From: Balneicella halophila
Lineage (GTDB): Bacteria > Bacteroidota > Bacteroidia > Bacteroidales > Balneicellaceae
Assembly (NCBI RefSeq): GCF_003096835.1
Contig: NZ_QENZ01000003.1
Coordinates: forward strand, 992,001-1,056,000
Reading direction: 5' to 3'
Length of the DNA stretch: 64,000 nt
The notes below the pieces were generated by a model. That model had not been told where the DNA came from and made no database searches. It saw only the letters and a list, made by a program, of their open reading frames with translations. Positions 30,335 through 39,395 of the stretch are shown piece by piece. Made by a program: the position numbers and the translations under genes. Numbering within the stretch: the stretch's first letter is position 1; each line of letters starts with the position of its first letter.

Positions 30335-32377
30335 TTACTGTAGCAACTTGTCTAAAAATCTCAACTTTTGATAATAAGTTTTTAATTCCTCTTTTGCCTC
30401 AGAAATGTTTTGTTCGACTTCTGCAATCAGTTTTTCCGCATTAGAAGAATTGTTGAAAAAACCAATGTTATTACCCCAAACTACGATGTTATTTTCTATT
30501 TGTTTTACTTTGTTTGCAAGACGAAGTCTTTCTTTTACCACACGATTTTCACCATCAGGTTCTTGAATAATAGCAGTATATTTACCCATATACTGTTGCA
30601 ATTGCATTTCTTCTTCGGTAATTTCAAGTTTTTCTAACTTGCCTTTTACAGCTTTATCAAAAGATGTAGTTACAGATTTCTTTTCATCTATAGGTACATA
30701 TCCTGTGGCATGGAATTCTGTTTGCAATTGTTGCAATTCTTTGAGTGCATTCTCTGATTCATCCACATTGAAGTCTTCAATCTTCTGAATAATAGCTTGC
30801 TTTTTCTCAAGATTTTCTTTTTGTTGCTCTTCTGATGCCGCTTCTACTTTGCCTGAACGTCTGTCAAAGAAACGGTCACAAGCCGTACGGAATCTGTCCC
30901 AAAGTTTTTGAGAATATTTATATTGTACTGGGCCAACTTCTTTCCACTGTTTTTGCAACTCAATAAGATAATCAGTTGTCATATTCCAATCCTCACTATC
31001 CATAACAGCTTCAGCCATTTCGCATAGTTGGATTTTCTTTGCCATGTTTTGTTTGAATTCTTCACGCTGTGCTTTATGTGCATCTCTTTTTGCTTGGAAG
31101 AAAGTGTCACAAGCTTTGCGGAAACGATCGTAAATAGCTTGATTCTGCTTTTTGGGAGCAAAACCAATAGTTTTCCATTCTTCTTGTAACTCTTTTACGA
31201 TAGAAGCTACCTTATTCCATTGCTTATTTGAAGTTGGCATTGGGGTAAGAAGTGCTTCTGCTTTCTCACACAAAATTTCTTTTTTGGCTAGATTTTCTTT
31301 TTGTTCGCTCTTCAGTTTTACAAAATACTCTTGATGTTTTTTATGGATTGCTTTAGAAGCTTCTTTGAATTCTAGCCATAGTTCTTCACGCAGTTCTCTT
31401 TTTACTGGACCTGTTTCTTTCCATTTATTATGGAGCTTTTGCAGGCGATCAAAGGATTTTTTTACCGAGGGTTCATCAACTAGGGATTTTGCTTCTTCCA
31501 GCAACTTAGTTTTGATTTCTAGATTCTTTTTAAAATCTAAGTCGCGAAGCTCTTTATTAATGCGAATATAATCGTAGAAATTTTCTACATGGAAATGATA
31601 ATTACGCCACAGTTCATTTACATTAGACAAAGGCACTAAACCTATTGATTTCCATTCATCTTGCAACGCATGAAATTCTTTAAATGTTTCACTTAGAGAT
31701 TCCTGCTTATTGATAAGATTTTTGATTCCTTCAATAATCTCATATTTTCTTTCAAGATTTTTTTGTTTCTCAGCTTCTAACTTTTTATTGTATTCGGCTT
31801 TTTTATCTCTATATTTTGCTAATAAACCTTTAAATTGTTCTTCATAAAGGCTGGAGTAAGTAAACTCTTCAGGCTTACCACCTTCTTCAATGAACTTTGT
31901 TCGTTCCTTGTTTTTCTCTTGATTGTACCTTCGGTAGAATGTTGCTTGTAGCCTGTCAACCAACTCTTTTATTTTTGTTAAATCAGCCTCTTCGATAAGA
32001 AGCCTTAGAGTTGCTACCATTTTCTCTTCTGTGTACGTACTGAAGTCTGTATCTTTTAGGCGAGCAGAGATAGAAGGCGTGCTGGTCTTTTCATTTTCTT
32101 CATCGTTGTTTCCTTCAGCTGGTCTCTCCTCATTACTGTTTTCAGAGGTCACAGCCTTATCAGCTTCTGAAACTTCTTTCGCTTCTGGCGCTTTAGCTAC
32201 TTCCTTAACTTCCTCATTAGATTTCGCAGTAGGAGCCTCTTTTTCCTCTTTTACGATATTTTGGTTATTTTCGTTTGAGGCTGAAACATTTTCTTGCTCA
32301 TTGCTTTTGTTTTCTAAAGCTTCTTCAGTCTTGTCCTCATGGTCTAGAGGATTTTGATTTTGGTCAGGCATAATCAT
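30335..32377 (-). CDS. DUF349 repeat protein
   Basis: A 680-residue, highly charged, mostly helical protein. The first roughly 110 residues are low-complexity and acidic (many Glu, Asn, Ala, Lys). From about residue 150 to 600 there are at least five DUF349 repeats, each with a W-K-x-[IVT]-G-x-[VA] core: EWKSIGLVP, KWKETGPVK, EWKTIGFAP, QWKEVGPVQ, and a degenerate EFHATGYVP. Each repeat ends in a W/F-x-x-F/Y-R basic helix. The family's function is not established; the repeats suggest a scaffold or nucleic-acid-associated rod. The first Met (MIMPDQ) and the third residue Met are both possible starts. Confidence 0.85.
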   Translation of the reverse strand: MIMPDQNQNPLDHEDKTEEALENKSNEQENVSASNENNQNIVKEEKEAPTAKSNEEVKEVAKAPEAKEVSEADKAVTSENSNEERPAEGNNDEENEKTSTPSISARLKDTDFSTYTEEKMVATLRLLIEEADLTKIKELVDRLQATFYRRYNQEKNKERTKFIEEGGKPEEFTYSSLYEEQFKGLLAKYRDKKAEYNKKLEAEKQKNLERKYEIIEGIKNLINKQESLSETFKEFHALQDEWKSIGLVPLSNVNELWRNYHFHVENFYDYIRINKELRDLDFKKNLEIKTKLLEEAKSLVDEPSVKKSFDRLQKLHNKWKETGPVKRELREELWLEFKEASKAIHKKHQEYFVKLKSEQKENLAKKEILCEKAEALLTPMPTSNKQWNKVASIVKELQEEWKTIGFAPKKQNQAIYDRFRKACDTFFQAKRDAHKAQREEFKQNMAKKIQLCEMAEAVMDSEDWNMTTDYLIELQKQWKEVGPVQYKYSQKLWDRFRTACDRFFDRRSGKVEAASEEQQKENLEKKQAIIQKIEDFNVDESENALKELQQLQTEFHATGYVPIDEKKSVTTSFDKAVKGKLEKLEITEEEMQLQQYMGKYTAIIQEPDGENRVVKERLRLANKVKQIENNIVVWGNNIGFFNNSSNAEKLIAEVEQNISEAKEELKTYYQKLRFLDKLLQ

Positions 32378-32569
32378 CGTGTACGTTTATCTTTTTTTAT
32401 TCTCAAAAAAAGTATTAGTTATTCTTATAATATTGCTTCTATTATCATTATAGAAGTAAAAAAGTCAATCATTTACCACTTTGGTATTGATAGAATAGGC
32501 TTCGAAGATACTAAGATATTTTCAAAAAATCATAAAAACGTCGCTAATCCTTGTTTTTTGTTAAGTTCA

Positions 32570-32608
32570 TAAATGCAAACTGCCCAAGGATAGAAATCCT
32601 CAGGCAGT
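32570..32608 (-). terminator. Terminator of the ptb-ackA operon
   Basis: The stem ACTGCC / GGCAGT, with inner AGGAT / ATCCT, lies 28 nt past the ptb-like stop. A T-rich stretch follows on the minus strand. Confidence 0.75.
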
Positions 32609-32635
32609 ATAGTTTCGTCAATTATTCTAATTGAA

Positions 32636-33553
32636 TTATGCTTTGGCTCCGTGAGCTAAAAGGCAAGATAATGCAATAGAATTTAATTTGTCTTGTGTGG
32701 TATCTCCTCTAGATGACAAAATTGTAGGTACTTTAGCTCCTAAAACTGCAGCGGCAATACGTGATTTTGCTAACTTGGTTGAAGTTTTATAGAAAACATT
32801 TCCAGCCTCAATATTTGAGAATACCAAGCAATCTGCATCTCCAGCAACAGGAGAATCTACTTTCTTGATTTTTACAGCCTCTTCATCAATAGCAGCATCT
32901 ATAGAAAGCGGTCCATCTACTACACAACCTTTAATTTGTCCTCTTTGGTTCATTTTAGAAATCACAGAGAATTCCATATTTGATTCTAACTGCGGTAATA
33001 CTTGTTCACTTGCAGAGACTAAGGCAACTTTAGGGTTTTCTACACCTAAAGCACGGGCTGTTTGTGCTACGTTGTTTGTAATTGTTATCTTTTGTTTGAA
33101 ATCCGGTAGTGGTATCACTGCCACATCACCTACGATAAGTAGCTTATGATAGTTCGTATTTTCAAAAACAGTAACGTGGCTCAATGTGCCTTTATATGGA
33201 AGTAGTCCTTTTTCCTTATTAAGAATTGCTCTCATAAATTTATCGGTACTTACGAGACCTTTCATAATCATTTCTCCCTTGCCTTCATGGATTAATTCAA
33301 CGGCTTTTGCAGCTGCTTTCACATCAACAGGTTCATGCACGATTGTAAAATCTGAAACATTGTAATTGTTTTCCTTACAAACTTTTTCAATCTCGTCTTT
33401 ATCACCAACGATGGTTGCGTTGATAATCCCTTTTTGTACCGCCTGGTATAAAGCACCAATCGTATGGTCATCATTTGCATAAGCAGCAACTAGATTTTTC
33501 TTTGGTTTTCCTTCCAAAGCGACGAACATATCGTCTAATTTTTTAATATCCAT
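32636..33553 (-). CDS. Phosphate acetyl/butyryltransferase family enzyme
   Basis: A 305-residue member of the phosphotransacylase family in its short form, closer to phosphate butyryltransferases than to the roughly 330-residue Pta core. It interconverts acyl-CoA and acyl phosphate. Visible features are KGLVSTDKFMRAIL, the VGDVAVIPLPDFKQK segment, VALVSASEQVLPQ and the C-terminal SRGDTTQDKLNSIALS block. It lies 14 nt downstream of the acetate kinase gene, so the pair should run acyl-CoA to acid plus ATP. Since the kinase looks like AckA rather than Buk, acetyl-CoA is the likely main substrate, but butyryl- or propionyl-CoA cannot be excluded. Confidence 0.85.
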   Translation of the reverse strand: MDIKKLDDMFVALEGKPKKNLVAAYANDDHTIGALYQAVQKGIINATIVGDKDEIEKVCKENNYNVSDFTIVHEPVDVKAAAKAVELIHEGKGEMIMKGLVSTDKFMRAILNKEKGLLPYKGTLSHVTVFENTNYHKLLIVGDVAVIPLPDFKQKITITNNVAQTARALGVENPKVALVSASEQVLPQLESNMEFSVISKMNQRGQIKGCVVDGPLSIDAAIDEEAVKIKKVDSPVAGDADCLVFSNIEAGNVFYKTSTKLAKSRIAAAVLGAKVPTILSSRGDTTQDKLNSIALSCLLAHGAKA

Positions 33554-33567
33554 ATCCTTTATACTTT

Positions 33568-34770
33568 TTATGATTGTTTAATAAGTCTTTTTGTATCCTT
33601 AGCGATTACTAACTCTTCGTTAGTGGTTATTGTCATTGCCAGCACTTTCGAGTCGTCAGTACTTATGATAGCATCCTTGCCTCTGATGTTATTCTTTTCA
33701 ACATCAACATATAACCCTATGTATTCAAAATTCTCTAAAATTTTCTTGCGGGTATTAGCATCATTTTCACCAATTCCTCCAGTAAATACAATTAAATCCA
33801 CACCATTGAGGATAGCAATATAAGAACCAACAAATTTTTGTACACGATGAGAAAACATATCTAATGCTAATTGTGCGCGTTCATTTCCTTCAGCGGCTGC
33901 ATCTTCAAGGTCTCTCATATCTGAAGAAATTCCTGAAATACCTTGCATACCGCTTTCCTTGTTTATTAGTGTATTTGCTTGGCCAATATTCAAGTGTTTC
34001 TTTTCCGCGATATATAGTAAAGCTCCAAGGTCAAGGTTACCAGTACGTGTACCCATAATAAGACCTTCGTTTGGTGTAAATCCCATAGAAGTTTCTACAG
34101 ATTGTCCTTTGTTAATTGCACACACTGAAGCACCATTTCCTAAGTGGCATGTTACGATTTTTTTGTCTTTAATGTTCCATCCCAAAATATCACAAGCTTT
34201 TTCTGCTACAAACTTATGACTGGTTCCATGAAACCCATATTTCCTAATTTTTAAGTCCGTGTACATTTCATACGGTAAAGCATACATAAATGCTTTTGAT
34301 GGAAGTGTTTGGTGAAATGCTGTGTCAAAAACAGCCACTTGAGGTACTGCAGGCATTTTTTCTTTTACCGTTAAAATACCTTTTAGGTTTGCGGGATTAT
34401 GTAGGGGGGCAAGCTCAGCACATTGTGCTATTTTTTCAATAGCTTCATCATCGAGCAGTGTACTGTCGTTGAAAAAACTGCCACCATGGGCTACACGGTG
34501 TCCAACACCATCTATTTCATCTAATGAAGAAATTGCACCATTTTCACTATCTACTAACAGCTCAAAAATGGCATTGATCCCTTTTGCATGATCAGGAATA
34601 GGCATTGTTTTCTTGATTTTTTCTTCAGCATTATGGTTTATAATACCATTTTCCAATCCAATACGCTCTACTAATCCTTTAGCCATTATTTCTCCATCAT
34701 TACCATTTTCCAAGTTCAGCAGTTGGTATTTTATGGATGAGCTACCGCAGTTAAGTACTAAAATATTCAT
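33568..34770 (-). CDS. ackA: Acetate kinase
   Basis: Transfers phosphate from acetyl phosphate to ADP, the ATP-yielding step of acetate formation. With the ATG at 34770 the protein has 400 residues, the usual length, and begins MNILVLNCGSSSIKYQLL, the family's first motif. An in-frame ORF extends 27 codons further upstream but runs through a hairpin and looks non-coding. Other motifs: VGHRVAHGG, PQVAVFDTAFHQTLP (catalytic Asp), RKYGFHGTSHKFVA, HLGNGASV, and FTGGIGEN. It heads an operon with the phosphotransacylase gene. The leader contains a hairpin at 34811-34834. Confidence 0.95.
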   Translation of the reverse strand: MNILVLNCGSSSIKYQLLNLENGNDGEIMAKGLVERIGLENGIINHNAEEKIKKTMPIPDHAKGINAIFELLVDSENGAISSLDEIDGVGHRVAHGGSFFNDSTLLDDEAIEKIAQCAELAPLHNPANLKGILTVKEKMPAVPQVAVFDTAFHQTLPSKAFMYALPYEMYTDLKIRKYGFHGTSHKFVAEKACDILGWNIKDKKIVTCHLGNGASVCAINKGQSVETSMGFTPNEGLIMGTRTGNLDLGALLYIAEKKHLNIGQANTLINKESGMQGISGISSDMRDLEDAAAEGNERAQLALDMFSHRVQKFVGSYIAILNGVDLIVFTGGIGENDANTRKKILENFEYIGLYVDVEKNNIRGKDAIISTDDSKVLAMTITTNEELVIAKDTKRLIKQS

Positions 34771-34810
34771 TTTCTTTTTATATGTTTGGTTATCATCTAT
34801 TAACGGAACA

Positions 34811-34834
34811 AAGCCGTGCGTATTTACACGGCTT
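34811..34834 (-). terminator. Hairpin in the ackA leader, possible second efp terminator
   Basis: AAGCCGTG (34811-34818) pairs with CACGGCTT (34827-34834), an 8-bp GC-containing stem. The T-run after it on the minus strand is weak. It lies between the main efp terminator and ackA, so it may back up termination or act as an ackA leader element. Confidence 0.5.
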
Positions 34835-34857
34835 ACTATTTTACGATTCAAAAGTAT

Positions 34858-34890
34858 TGAAAAAGAGACTTGTCCGCAAACAAATCTCTT
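34858..34890 (-). terminator. Terminator of efp
   Basis: The stem AAGAGA / TCTCTT with inner TTGT / ACAA lies 8 nt past the efp stop, followed by a T-run on the minus strand. Confidence 0.7.
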
Positions 34891-34897
34891 AATTTTT

Positions 34898-35467
34898 CTA
34901 AGACTTAACTCTTTCTTTATATGCGTTTGTCGCTGTATCTATTTTGATAATGTCTCCAGTGTTTATAAACAACGGAACCATTATTGTTGCGCCTGTCTCT
35001 ATAGTAGCAGGTTTTAGTGAATTTGTAGATGAAGTGTCACCACGCAAGCCTGGCTCTGTATAAGTTACTTCCATATCAACAGAAGGTTGCATATCTGCTA
35101 GCAGAGGTGTTTCTGTATCAGCATGTACCACCAGTTCAATAGCGTCACCTTCTTTTAATAATTCTGGGTTAGGAATCATTTCTTCTTGCAGTGCCAATTG
35201 TTCATAAGTTTCTACATGCATAATATGATATCCCATATCGTCTTTGTACAAAAACTGATAGGGACGACGCTCAATTCTAGCTTCTTCAACTTTGACTCCA
35301 GATGCAAAAGTATTTTCTAAAACTCTGCCTGTTTGTACATTTTTTAGCTTTGTTCTTACAAATGCAGGACCTTTACCTGGTTTCACATGTTGAAATTCTA
35401 CGATAAAATATAATCCATCTTTGAAATGAATACACATTCCATTTTTAAAATCTGCTGTTGATGCCAT
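34898..35467 (-). CDS. efp: Elongation factor P
   Basis: Helps ribosomes through consecutive prolines. The 189-residue protein has the three beta-barrel domains of bacterial EF-P. The loop that carries the modifiable residue reads [14 protein letters not shown], with Lys at the tip, as in lysine-type EF-Ps. The C-terminal domain has [14 protein letters not shown] and the signature [20 protein letters not shown]. No EpmA or EpmB homologue is visible in this window, so the modification state is open. It lies downstream of tsaB on the same strand with a 54-nt gap. Confidence 0.97.
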   Translation of the reverse strand: MASTADFKNGMCIHFKDGLYFIVEFQHVKPGKGPAFVRTKLKNVQTGRVLENTFASGVKVEEARIERRPYQFLYKDDMGYHIMHVETYEQLALQEEMIPNPELLKEGDAIELVVHADTETPLLADMQPSVDMEVTYTEPGLRGDTSSTNSLKPATIETGATIMVPLFINTGDIIKIDTATNAYKERVKS

Positions 35468-35521
35468 ACAATGTATACTTTTATTTTGAATGCAAAGGTA
35501 GTTTTTTCTTTGTAAAAATCC

Positions 35522-36202
35522 TTATAAAAGTTTCTTCTTAGAGGTCGTCACTTGAAACTTCTTCAGATAGAACGGCGTAAAATAAGCCACATCAGTAAAA
35601 TCCTTGTCTAGATAAGCTTTTTGAGCCAGTAGAATCATTTGTGATGCCTTAGGATATATGTTATTGAAGAACTTAGCTTTTGGAGAATGACATATTTCAC
35701 TGAATTTCTCAGCACCATTCCCGAAGAATGCAATTTCTTGCTTTTCTAATAATGATGAAAATGACTTTTCGTCTAATATTTTAGCTTCTATTTCACTTAA
35801 AGGTTTTAAGTCTGCATTAAAAAGTTGACAATAGACTTCCATACGTCGGGCATCTATCATAGGACAACGTAAGCCAGTAGCAGAGAGAGAAGTGTTATTA
35901 GCTAAGGCTTGTAGTGTGTTGATGGTAAGCAGAGGAATCTGTAATGCATAGCAAATACCTTTTGCCACAGAAGTCCCGATACGCAAACCTGTATAGGATC
36001 CAGGACCTTGACTTATAGCTACAGCGTCAATGTCACTCATCGAGTACTTTGAATCCTTCAAAAGTTCTTTAATGAGAACCGTGATTAGTTTAGCATGATT
36101 TTGCCCTTCGGTATCAATCTTTTCTGCCACAAGTTCGCCTTCATTGCCCAAAGCTACGGAGCAAATAGCGGTTGAAGTTTCTATATTTAATATTAAAGCC
36201 AT
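35522..36202 (-). CDS. tsaB: tRNA threonylcarbamoyladenosine protein TsaB
   Basis: A 226-residue member of the Kae1/TsaD-like fold that pairs with TsaD and TsaE to complete t6A formation on tRNA. Visible motifs are LNIETSTAICSVAL at the start and VAISQGPGSYTGLRIG around residue 65, typical of TsaB. The metal-binding His pair of TsaD is absent, as expected for TsaB. TsaC, an earlier pathway step, is encoded at 18549-19127. The gene lies between the flavodoxin terminator and efp. Confidence 0.94.
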   Translation of the reverse strand: MALILNIETSTAICSVALGNEGELVAEKIDTEGQNHAKLITVLIKELLKDSKYSMSDIDAVAISQGPGSYTGLRIGTSVAKGICYALQIPLLTINTLQALANNTSLSATGLRCPMIDARRMEVYCQLFNADLKPLSEIEAKILDEKSFSSLLEKQEIAFFGNGAEKFSEICHSPKAKFFNNIYPKASQMILLAQKAYLDKDFTDVAYFTPFYLKKFQVTTSKKKLL

Positions 36203-36228
36203 GCAACAAAGATAAATTGTTTTTCACA

Positions 36229-36260
36229 AAAAAGGCATACAGAGTACTGCATGCCTTTAC
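36229..36260 (-). terminator. Terminator of the flavodoxin gene
   Basis: An 8-bp stem (AAAGGCAT, 36231-36238, with ATGCCTTT, 36251-36258) plus inner CAG/CTG pairing is followed on the minus strand by six T. It begins 29 nt past the fldA stop. Confidence 0.85.
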
Positions 36261-36286
36261 AAGTTAGTTTGACTATTCTTTGAAAT

Positions 36287-36784
36287 TTATGCTACTTCTT
36301 CTTTAATTTGTTTTACCCATTTTTCGATACGTCCATCAGTAAGCTCTGACTGATTGTCTTCATCGATAACCAGACCAACAAATTGACCATCAACTTCAGA
36401 GATAGATTCATCAAACTCGTATCCATCAGTCGATGTAAAACCTACCACCTTTTTGCAATTGTCTTTTACAGCTTCATAAACTAAGCCCATGCCATCACAA
36501 AATGTGTCAGGATAACCATCTTGGTCACCCAATCCAAATAAGGCAATGGTTTTGTCAGATAAATCAGCTTCTTTCAAAGTATCTAAAAAGTCTTCAAAAT
36601 CATCCTGTAAATCACCAATGCCCCATGTTGATATACCTAGAATAATAAACTCACCATTTAGGTTTTCCTCGCTTGCGTCAGCTACATCGATTGCTGTGAC
36701 TCCCTCTCCGTAAGCATCTTTGATTTTCTCAGCAACATCTGCAGTATTACCTCCAGAAGAACCGTATAAAATTACTGTATCCAT
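36287..36784 (-). CDS. fldA: Flavodoxin
   Basis: A 165-residue FMN-binding electron carrier. The phosphate-binding loop is GSSGGNTADVAEKI (residues about 8-21), and the isoalloxazine loops are ISTWGIGDLQDDFEDF and FGLGDQDGYPDTFCDGMG. The length and the extra strand near residues 120-145 fit the long-chain class that replaces ferredoxin in reductive reactions. It has its own terminator, and a strong hairpin separates it from the exbD gene upstream, so it is likely monocistronic. Confidence 0.95.
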   Translation of the reverse strand: MDTVILYGSSGGNTADVAEKIKDAYGEGVTAIDVADASEENLNGEFIILGISTWGIGDLQDDFEDFLDTLKEADLSDKTIALFGLGDQDGYPDTFCDGMGLVYEAVKDNCKKVVGFTSTDGYEFDESISEVDGQFVGLVIDEDNQSELTDGRIEKWVKQIKEEVA

Positions 36785-36850
36785 ATTATTACTTATTTAT
36801 TTTAATTAAGACTCGATAAAAATAGATAAAATATCTTAGATAACAAATTT

Positions 36851-36893
36851 ATAAAAGGAAAAAGGAGCAAAATTTGCTCCTTTTTCCTTTTAT
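36851..36893 (-). terminator. Terminator of the exbB-exbD operon, 21-bp perfect stem
   Basis: Bases 36851-36871 and 36873-36893 are perfect reverse complements around one central base; the core is AAAGGAGCAAA / TTTGCTCCTTT. It lies 22 nt past the last exbD stop and is followed by T-rich sequence on the minus strand. Confidence 0.92.
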
Positions 36894-36914
36894 AAGTAAT
36901 GTAGTAAATGTTTA

Positions 36915-37382
36915 TTATTCATACTTTGGCAATGCAGAATAACTGATTTTAAGCGCACTTGCTTTTCTCAATTCTTGCTTAACCGCTGTTACAATACCCA
37001 TCTTAGATTTTTTATCAATCTTTAGCGAAACAATCATCTTGTTTTGCTCAGCTTCAGCAATTTCTGCACGCTGGTTGGCAATAAATGATGGTATATCTTG
37101 AATATTACGTATCGAACCGTTCAGTTCTACACGATCTTCTTTACCAAATACTTTTTGAAATTTTTCAATTGGTTTACCAATAGAAATGTTGGTAACCAAT
37201 TCTTTACGTTCAAGTTGTGTAACTTCCTTTGCAGAGACCGGACGCACTGTTACTACAGGATCACTGTCTTTCATTGTGGTAGAAACCATAAAGAAAAACA
37301 AGAGCATAAAAATAATGTCTGGTAGTGATGCTGTGGAAATAGCAGGTGTTTCCTTTTCTCCGCTTCTTGTAAATTTAGCCAT
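36915..37382 (-). CDS. exbD: ExbD/TolR family biopolymer transport protein
   Basis: A 155-residue protein with a cytoplasmic N-terminus, one membrane helix (DIIFMLLFFFMVSTTM, about residues 22-38) preceded by the conserved Asp of LPDIIF, and a periplasmic domain. ExbD partners with ExbB to use the proton gradient to power TonB-type outer-membrane transport. This is the second of two ExbD genes in the cluster, and its start overlaps the stop of the first by one base. A pair of different ExbDs with one ExbB is common in Bacteroidota. No tonB gene is visible here. Confidence 0.92.
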   Translation of the reverse strand: MAKFTRSGEKETPAISTASLPDIIFMLLFFFMVSTTMKDSDPVVTVRPVSAKEVTQLERKELVTNISIGKPIEKFQKVFGKEDRVELNGSIRNIQDIPSFIANQRAEIAEAEQNKMIVSLKIDKKSKMGIVTAVKQELRKASALKISYSALPKYE

Positions 37383-37957
37383 TATTTTATGTTTTTAGGT
37401 TCTGCTTCAGAAATAGACATAGGTACCATCTTTTTGATGACCTCTACTTTCTCCTCTTCCTTGTCTTGAACCAATTGGTTATAAGACTTTTTATACACTT
37501 CTCTCGCTTTATCTTCCCTAATTTGCTCAAATGCAGTTGCTAAAGCATCTTGTACAGCAATGTATACTTCATAAGTAGTACCACGGTCATTTTGCAGAGA
37601 AACTACTCCTTTAGAAACTTCAGCTTCTCCATAGCCTTCAATTTGAGTCATCTTTTTTTCTGGACGATCTTCACTATTGGTTTTGTTTTCAATAAATTCA
37701 CGAGCTTTTTGAGTGATTTCAGAAATTCTCACTTCTTCACCGTTCATCTGAATTTGATCTTGTTTATTAACCAATACAGAAAGAAGATTTCTCTTTTCAA
37801 TTTTAGGTGGATTATCTACTTTTTCCATCGGAGGTAATTTCCTGAAAATACCGGTCTGTGTATCCATCGTAGTTGTTACCAAAAAGAATATTAGTAACAA
37901 GAAAGCGATGTCTGCCATAGAGCCCGCATTCAATTCAGGTGCTTTTCTTCTAGCCAT
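37382..37957 (-). CDS. exbD: ExbD/TolR family biopolymer transport protein (long form)
   Basis: A 191-residue ExbD paralogue. The start MARRKAPELNAGSMADIAFL and the membrane helix IAFLLLIFFLVTTTM with Asp at position 16 match the family. The periplasmic part (about 40-191) is longer than usual, with a charged C-terminal tail (QDKEEEKVEVIKKMVP). It is coupled to the second exbD by a one-base overlap and follows the four-helix membrane protein gene by 79 nt. Confidence 0.92.
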   Translation of the reverse strand: MARRKAPELNAGSMADIAFLLLIFFLVTTTMDTQTGIFRKLPPMEKVDNPPKIEKRNLLSVLVNKQDQIQMNGEEVRISEITQKAREFIENKTNSEDRPEKKMTQIEGYGEAEVSKGVVSLQNDRGTTYEVYIAVQDALATAFEQIREDKAREVYKKSYNQLVQDKEEEKVEVIKKMVPMSISEAEPKNIK

Positions 37958-38036
37958 ATTATACTTTCTTTATTTTATTAAAATCTGATAAAGTTCTTAA
38001 TGAAGCTTTATCTTTAAACTCATTCACAGATTTATT

Positions 38037-38495
38037 TTACTTCGTCAACTTAATAACGTAAGAAAACGCTATTGAAAGGATAGTAAGTATCAATAATATC
38101 CAAGAAGTCCAGATGCAAACACCAGCTAGTGTTAGTCGGAATTCATTTGTGAACATTCTGCCGTCAGATAATAATACTGGATCAGTATCAGTAAGCATAT
38201 ACGCTACAAATACGACAGCTGCCAATAAAGCTAGTCCTAATAGACTTTTCATAGACTCTTTTGGAGATTGTATAAATCCCCAAATCGCAATGATTAATGC
38301 AGCTGCAATAGCAACTATCATCAATACAAATGCTAGGTTCAAAGCTAATGAGGTGTAGTTTGGTTGATAGAATACATCTGCATCAGTTGCAGTAGAAAGT
38401 GCACCTTCCGTACCACCGCCAAAGTAGAATAATCCCATAACTACTACCGTAATAGCTATAATGATATATAATACAATTTTTGATATATTTTTCAT
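38037..38495 (-). CDS. Four-helix membrane protein of the exbB-exbD cluster
   Basis: A 152-residue protein of unknown function with four predicted membrane segments (about residues 7-27, 50-74, 85-102 and 125-148) and no known domain. It sits between exbB (21 nt upstream) and the long exbD gene on the same strand, so it is almost surely part of the same operon. Its constant position suggests a role in assembly or function of the motor complex, which is inference from context. Confidence 0.8.
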   Translation of the reverse strand: MKNISKIVLYIIIAITVVVMGLFYFGGGTEGALSTATDADVFYQPNYTSLALNLAFVLMIVAIAAALIIAIWGFIQSPKESMKSLLGLALLAAVVFVAYMLTDTDPVLLSDGRMFTNEFRLTLAGVCIWTSWILLILTILSIAFSYVIKLTK

Positions 38496-38516
38496 ACTAA
38501 TAATGAATTTTTTAGA

Positions 38517-39290
38517 TTAGTGTGTAACAACTACGCGATCAACATTCTTTGCTTTATGCTTAACAATCATGTCAAGTAAAGAAATAGAAGCATCTTCCAT
38601 GTCGTTAACTTGGCTGTCAATCATTGATACGATAAGGTTATAGAATACTTGAAGGATAATCGCAACAATCAAACCAGATACAGTTGTAATCAAGGCAACT
38701 TTAATACCTCCCGCAACAATAGTTGCACTAATATTACCTGCAGCTTGGATGTTGTCGAATGCACCAATCATACCGATTACTGTACCCATGAAACCTAACA
38801 TCGGAGCCAAAGCAATAAATAGTCCAATCCAAGATAAACCTTTTTCTAAACGTCCCATTTGTACACCACCGTAAGAAACAACAGATTTCTCTACCATCTC
38901 TATACCTTGGTCATAACGATCAAGACCTTGATAGAAGATACTTGCTAATGGTCCTCTTGTGTTACGTGCTACTTCTTTAGCAGACTCTACACCGCCGTTT
39001 TCAAGTGCATCCTCAACTTTAGCAACAAGTTTCTTCTTGTTTGAAGAAGCAAGACCTAAGTAAATAATACGCTCAATTGAAAAAGCTAAACCTAAAATAA
39101 GACATAATAGTACGAAACTCATGAAGATTGCTCCACCCTCAATGAATTTATTCTTTACTACTTTGTGAAGTCCTTGGTCATTTTGCTCTACCTGAACAGT
39201 TTCACTAGCGTCATCTTGTGCAACCGCAATGTTAGCAGCTCCAATTGTAAGCATCATGATTAATGCTACTAATGCAATTAATTTTTTCAT
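38517..39290 (-). CDS. exbB: ExbB/TolQ/MotA family proton channel protein
   Basis: A 257-residue protein. The N-terminus looks like a cleavable signal (MKKLIALVALIMMLTIGAANIAVAQ), as in Bacteroidota ExbB proteins, followed by three membrane helices near residues 50-75, 150-175 and 190-220. The core MotA_ExbB segment has LSWIGLFIALAPMLGFMGTVIGMIGAFD and GGIKVALITTVSGLIVAI. With ExbD it forms the proton-driven motor for TonB-dependent uptake. It is the first gene of the four-gene minus-strand operon that ends at 36851. Confidence 0.93.
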   Translation of the reverse strand: MKKLIALVALIMMLTIGAANIAVAQDDASETVQVEQNDQGLHKVVKNKFIEGGAIFMSFVLLCLILGLAFSIERIIYLGLASSNKKKLVAKVEDALENGGVESAKEVARNTRGPLASIFYQGLDRYDQGIEMVEKSVVSYGGVQMGRLEKGLSWIGLFIALAPMLGFMGTVIGMIGAFDNIQAAGNISATIVAGGIKVALITTVSGLIVAIILQVFYNLIVSMIDSQVNDMEDASISLLDMIVKHKAKNVDRVVVTH

Positions 39291-39395
39291 AACTTAAAAT
39301 AATTTATTAAAATTTAGTATTAAACACTTTTTATTTGTTTCAATTGATAATCGACGACCAAAATACGAAAAAAAAACAAAACATGTAAAGAAATA

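Noticed and set aside
34771-34851. 27-codon N-terminal extension of acetate kinase
   Set aside because: The extension covers a hairpin and lies ahead of the conserved MNILVLNCGSSS start.
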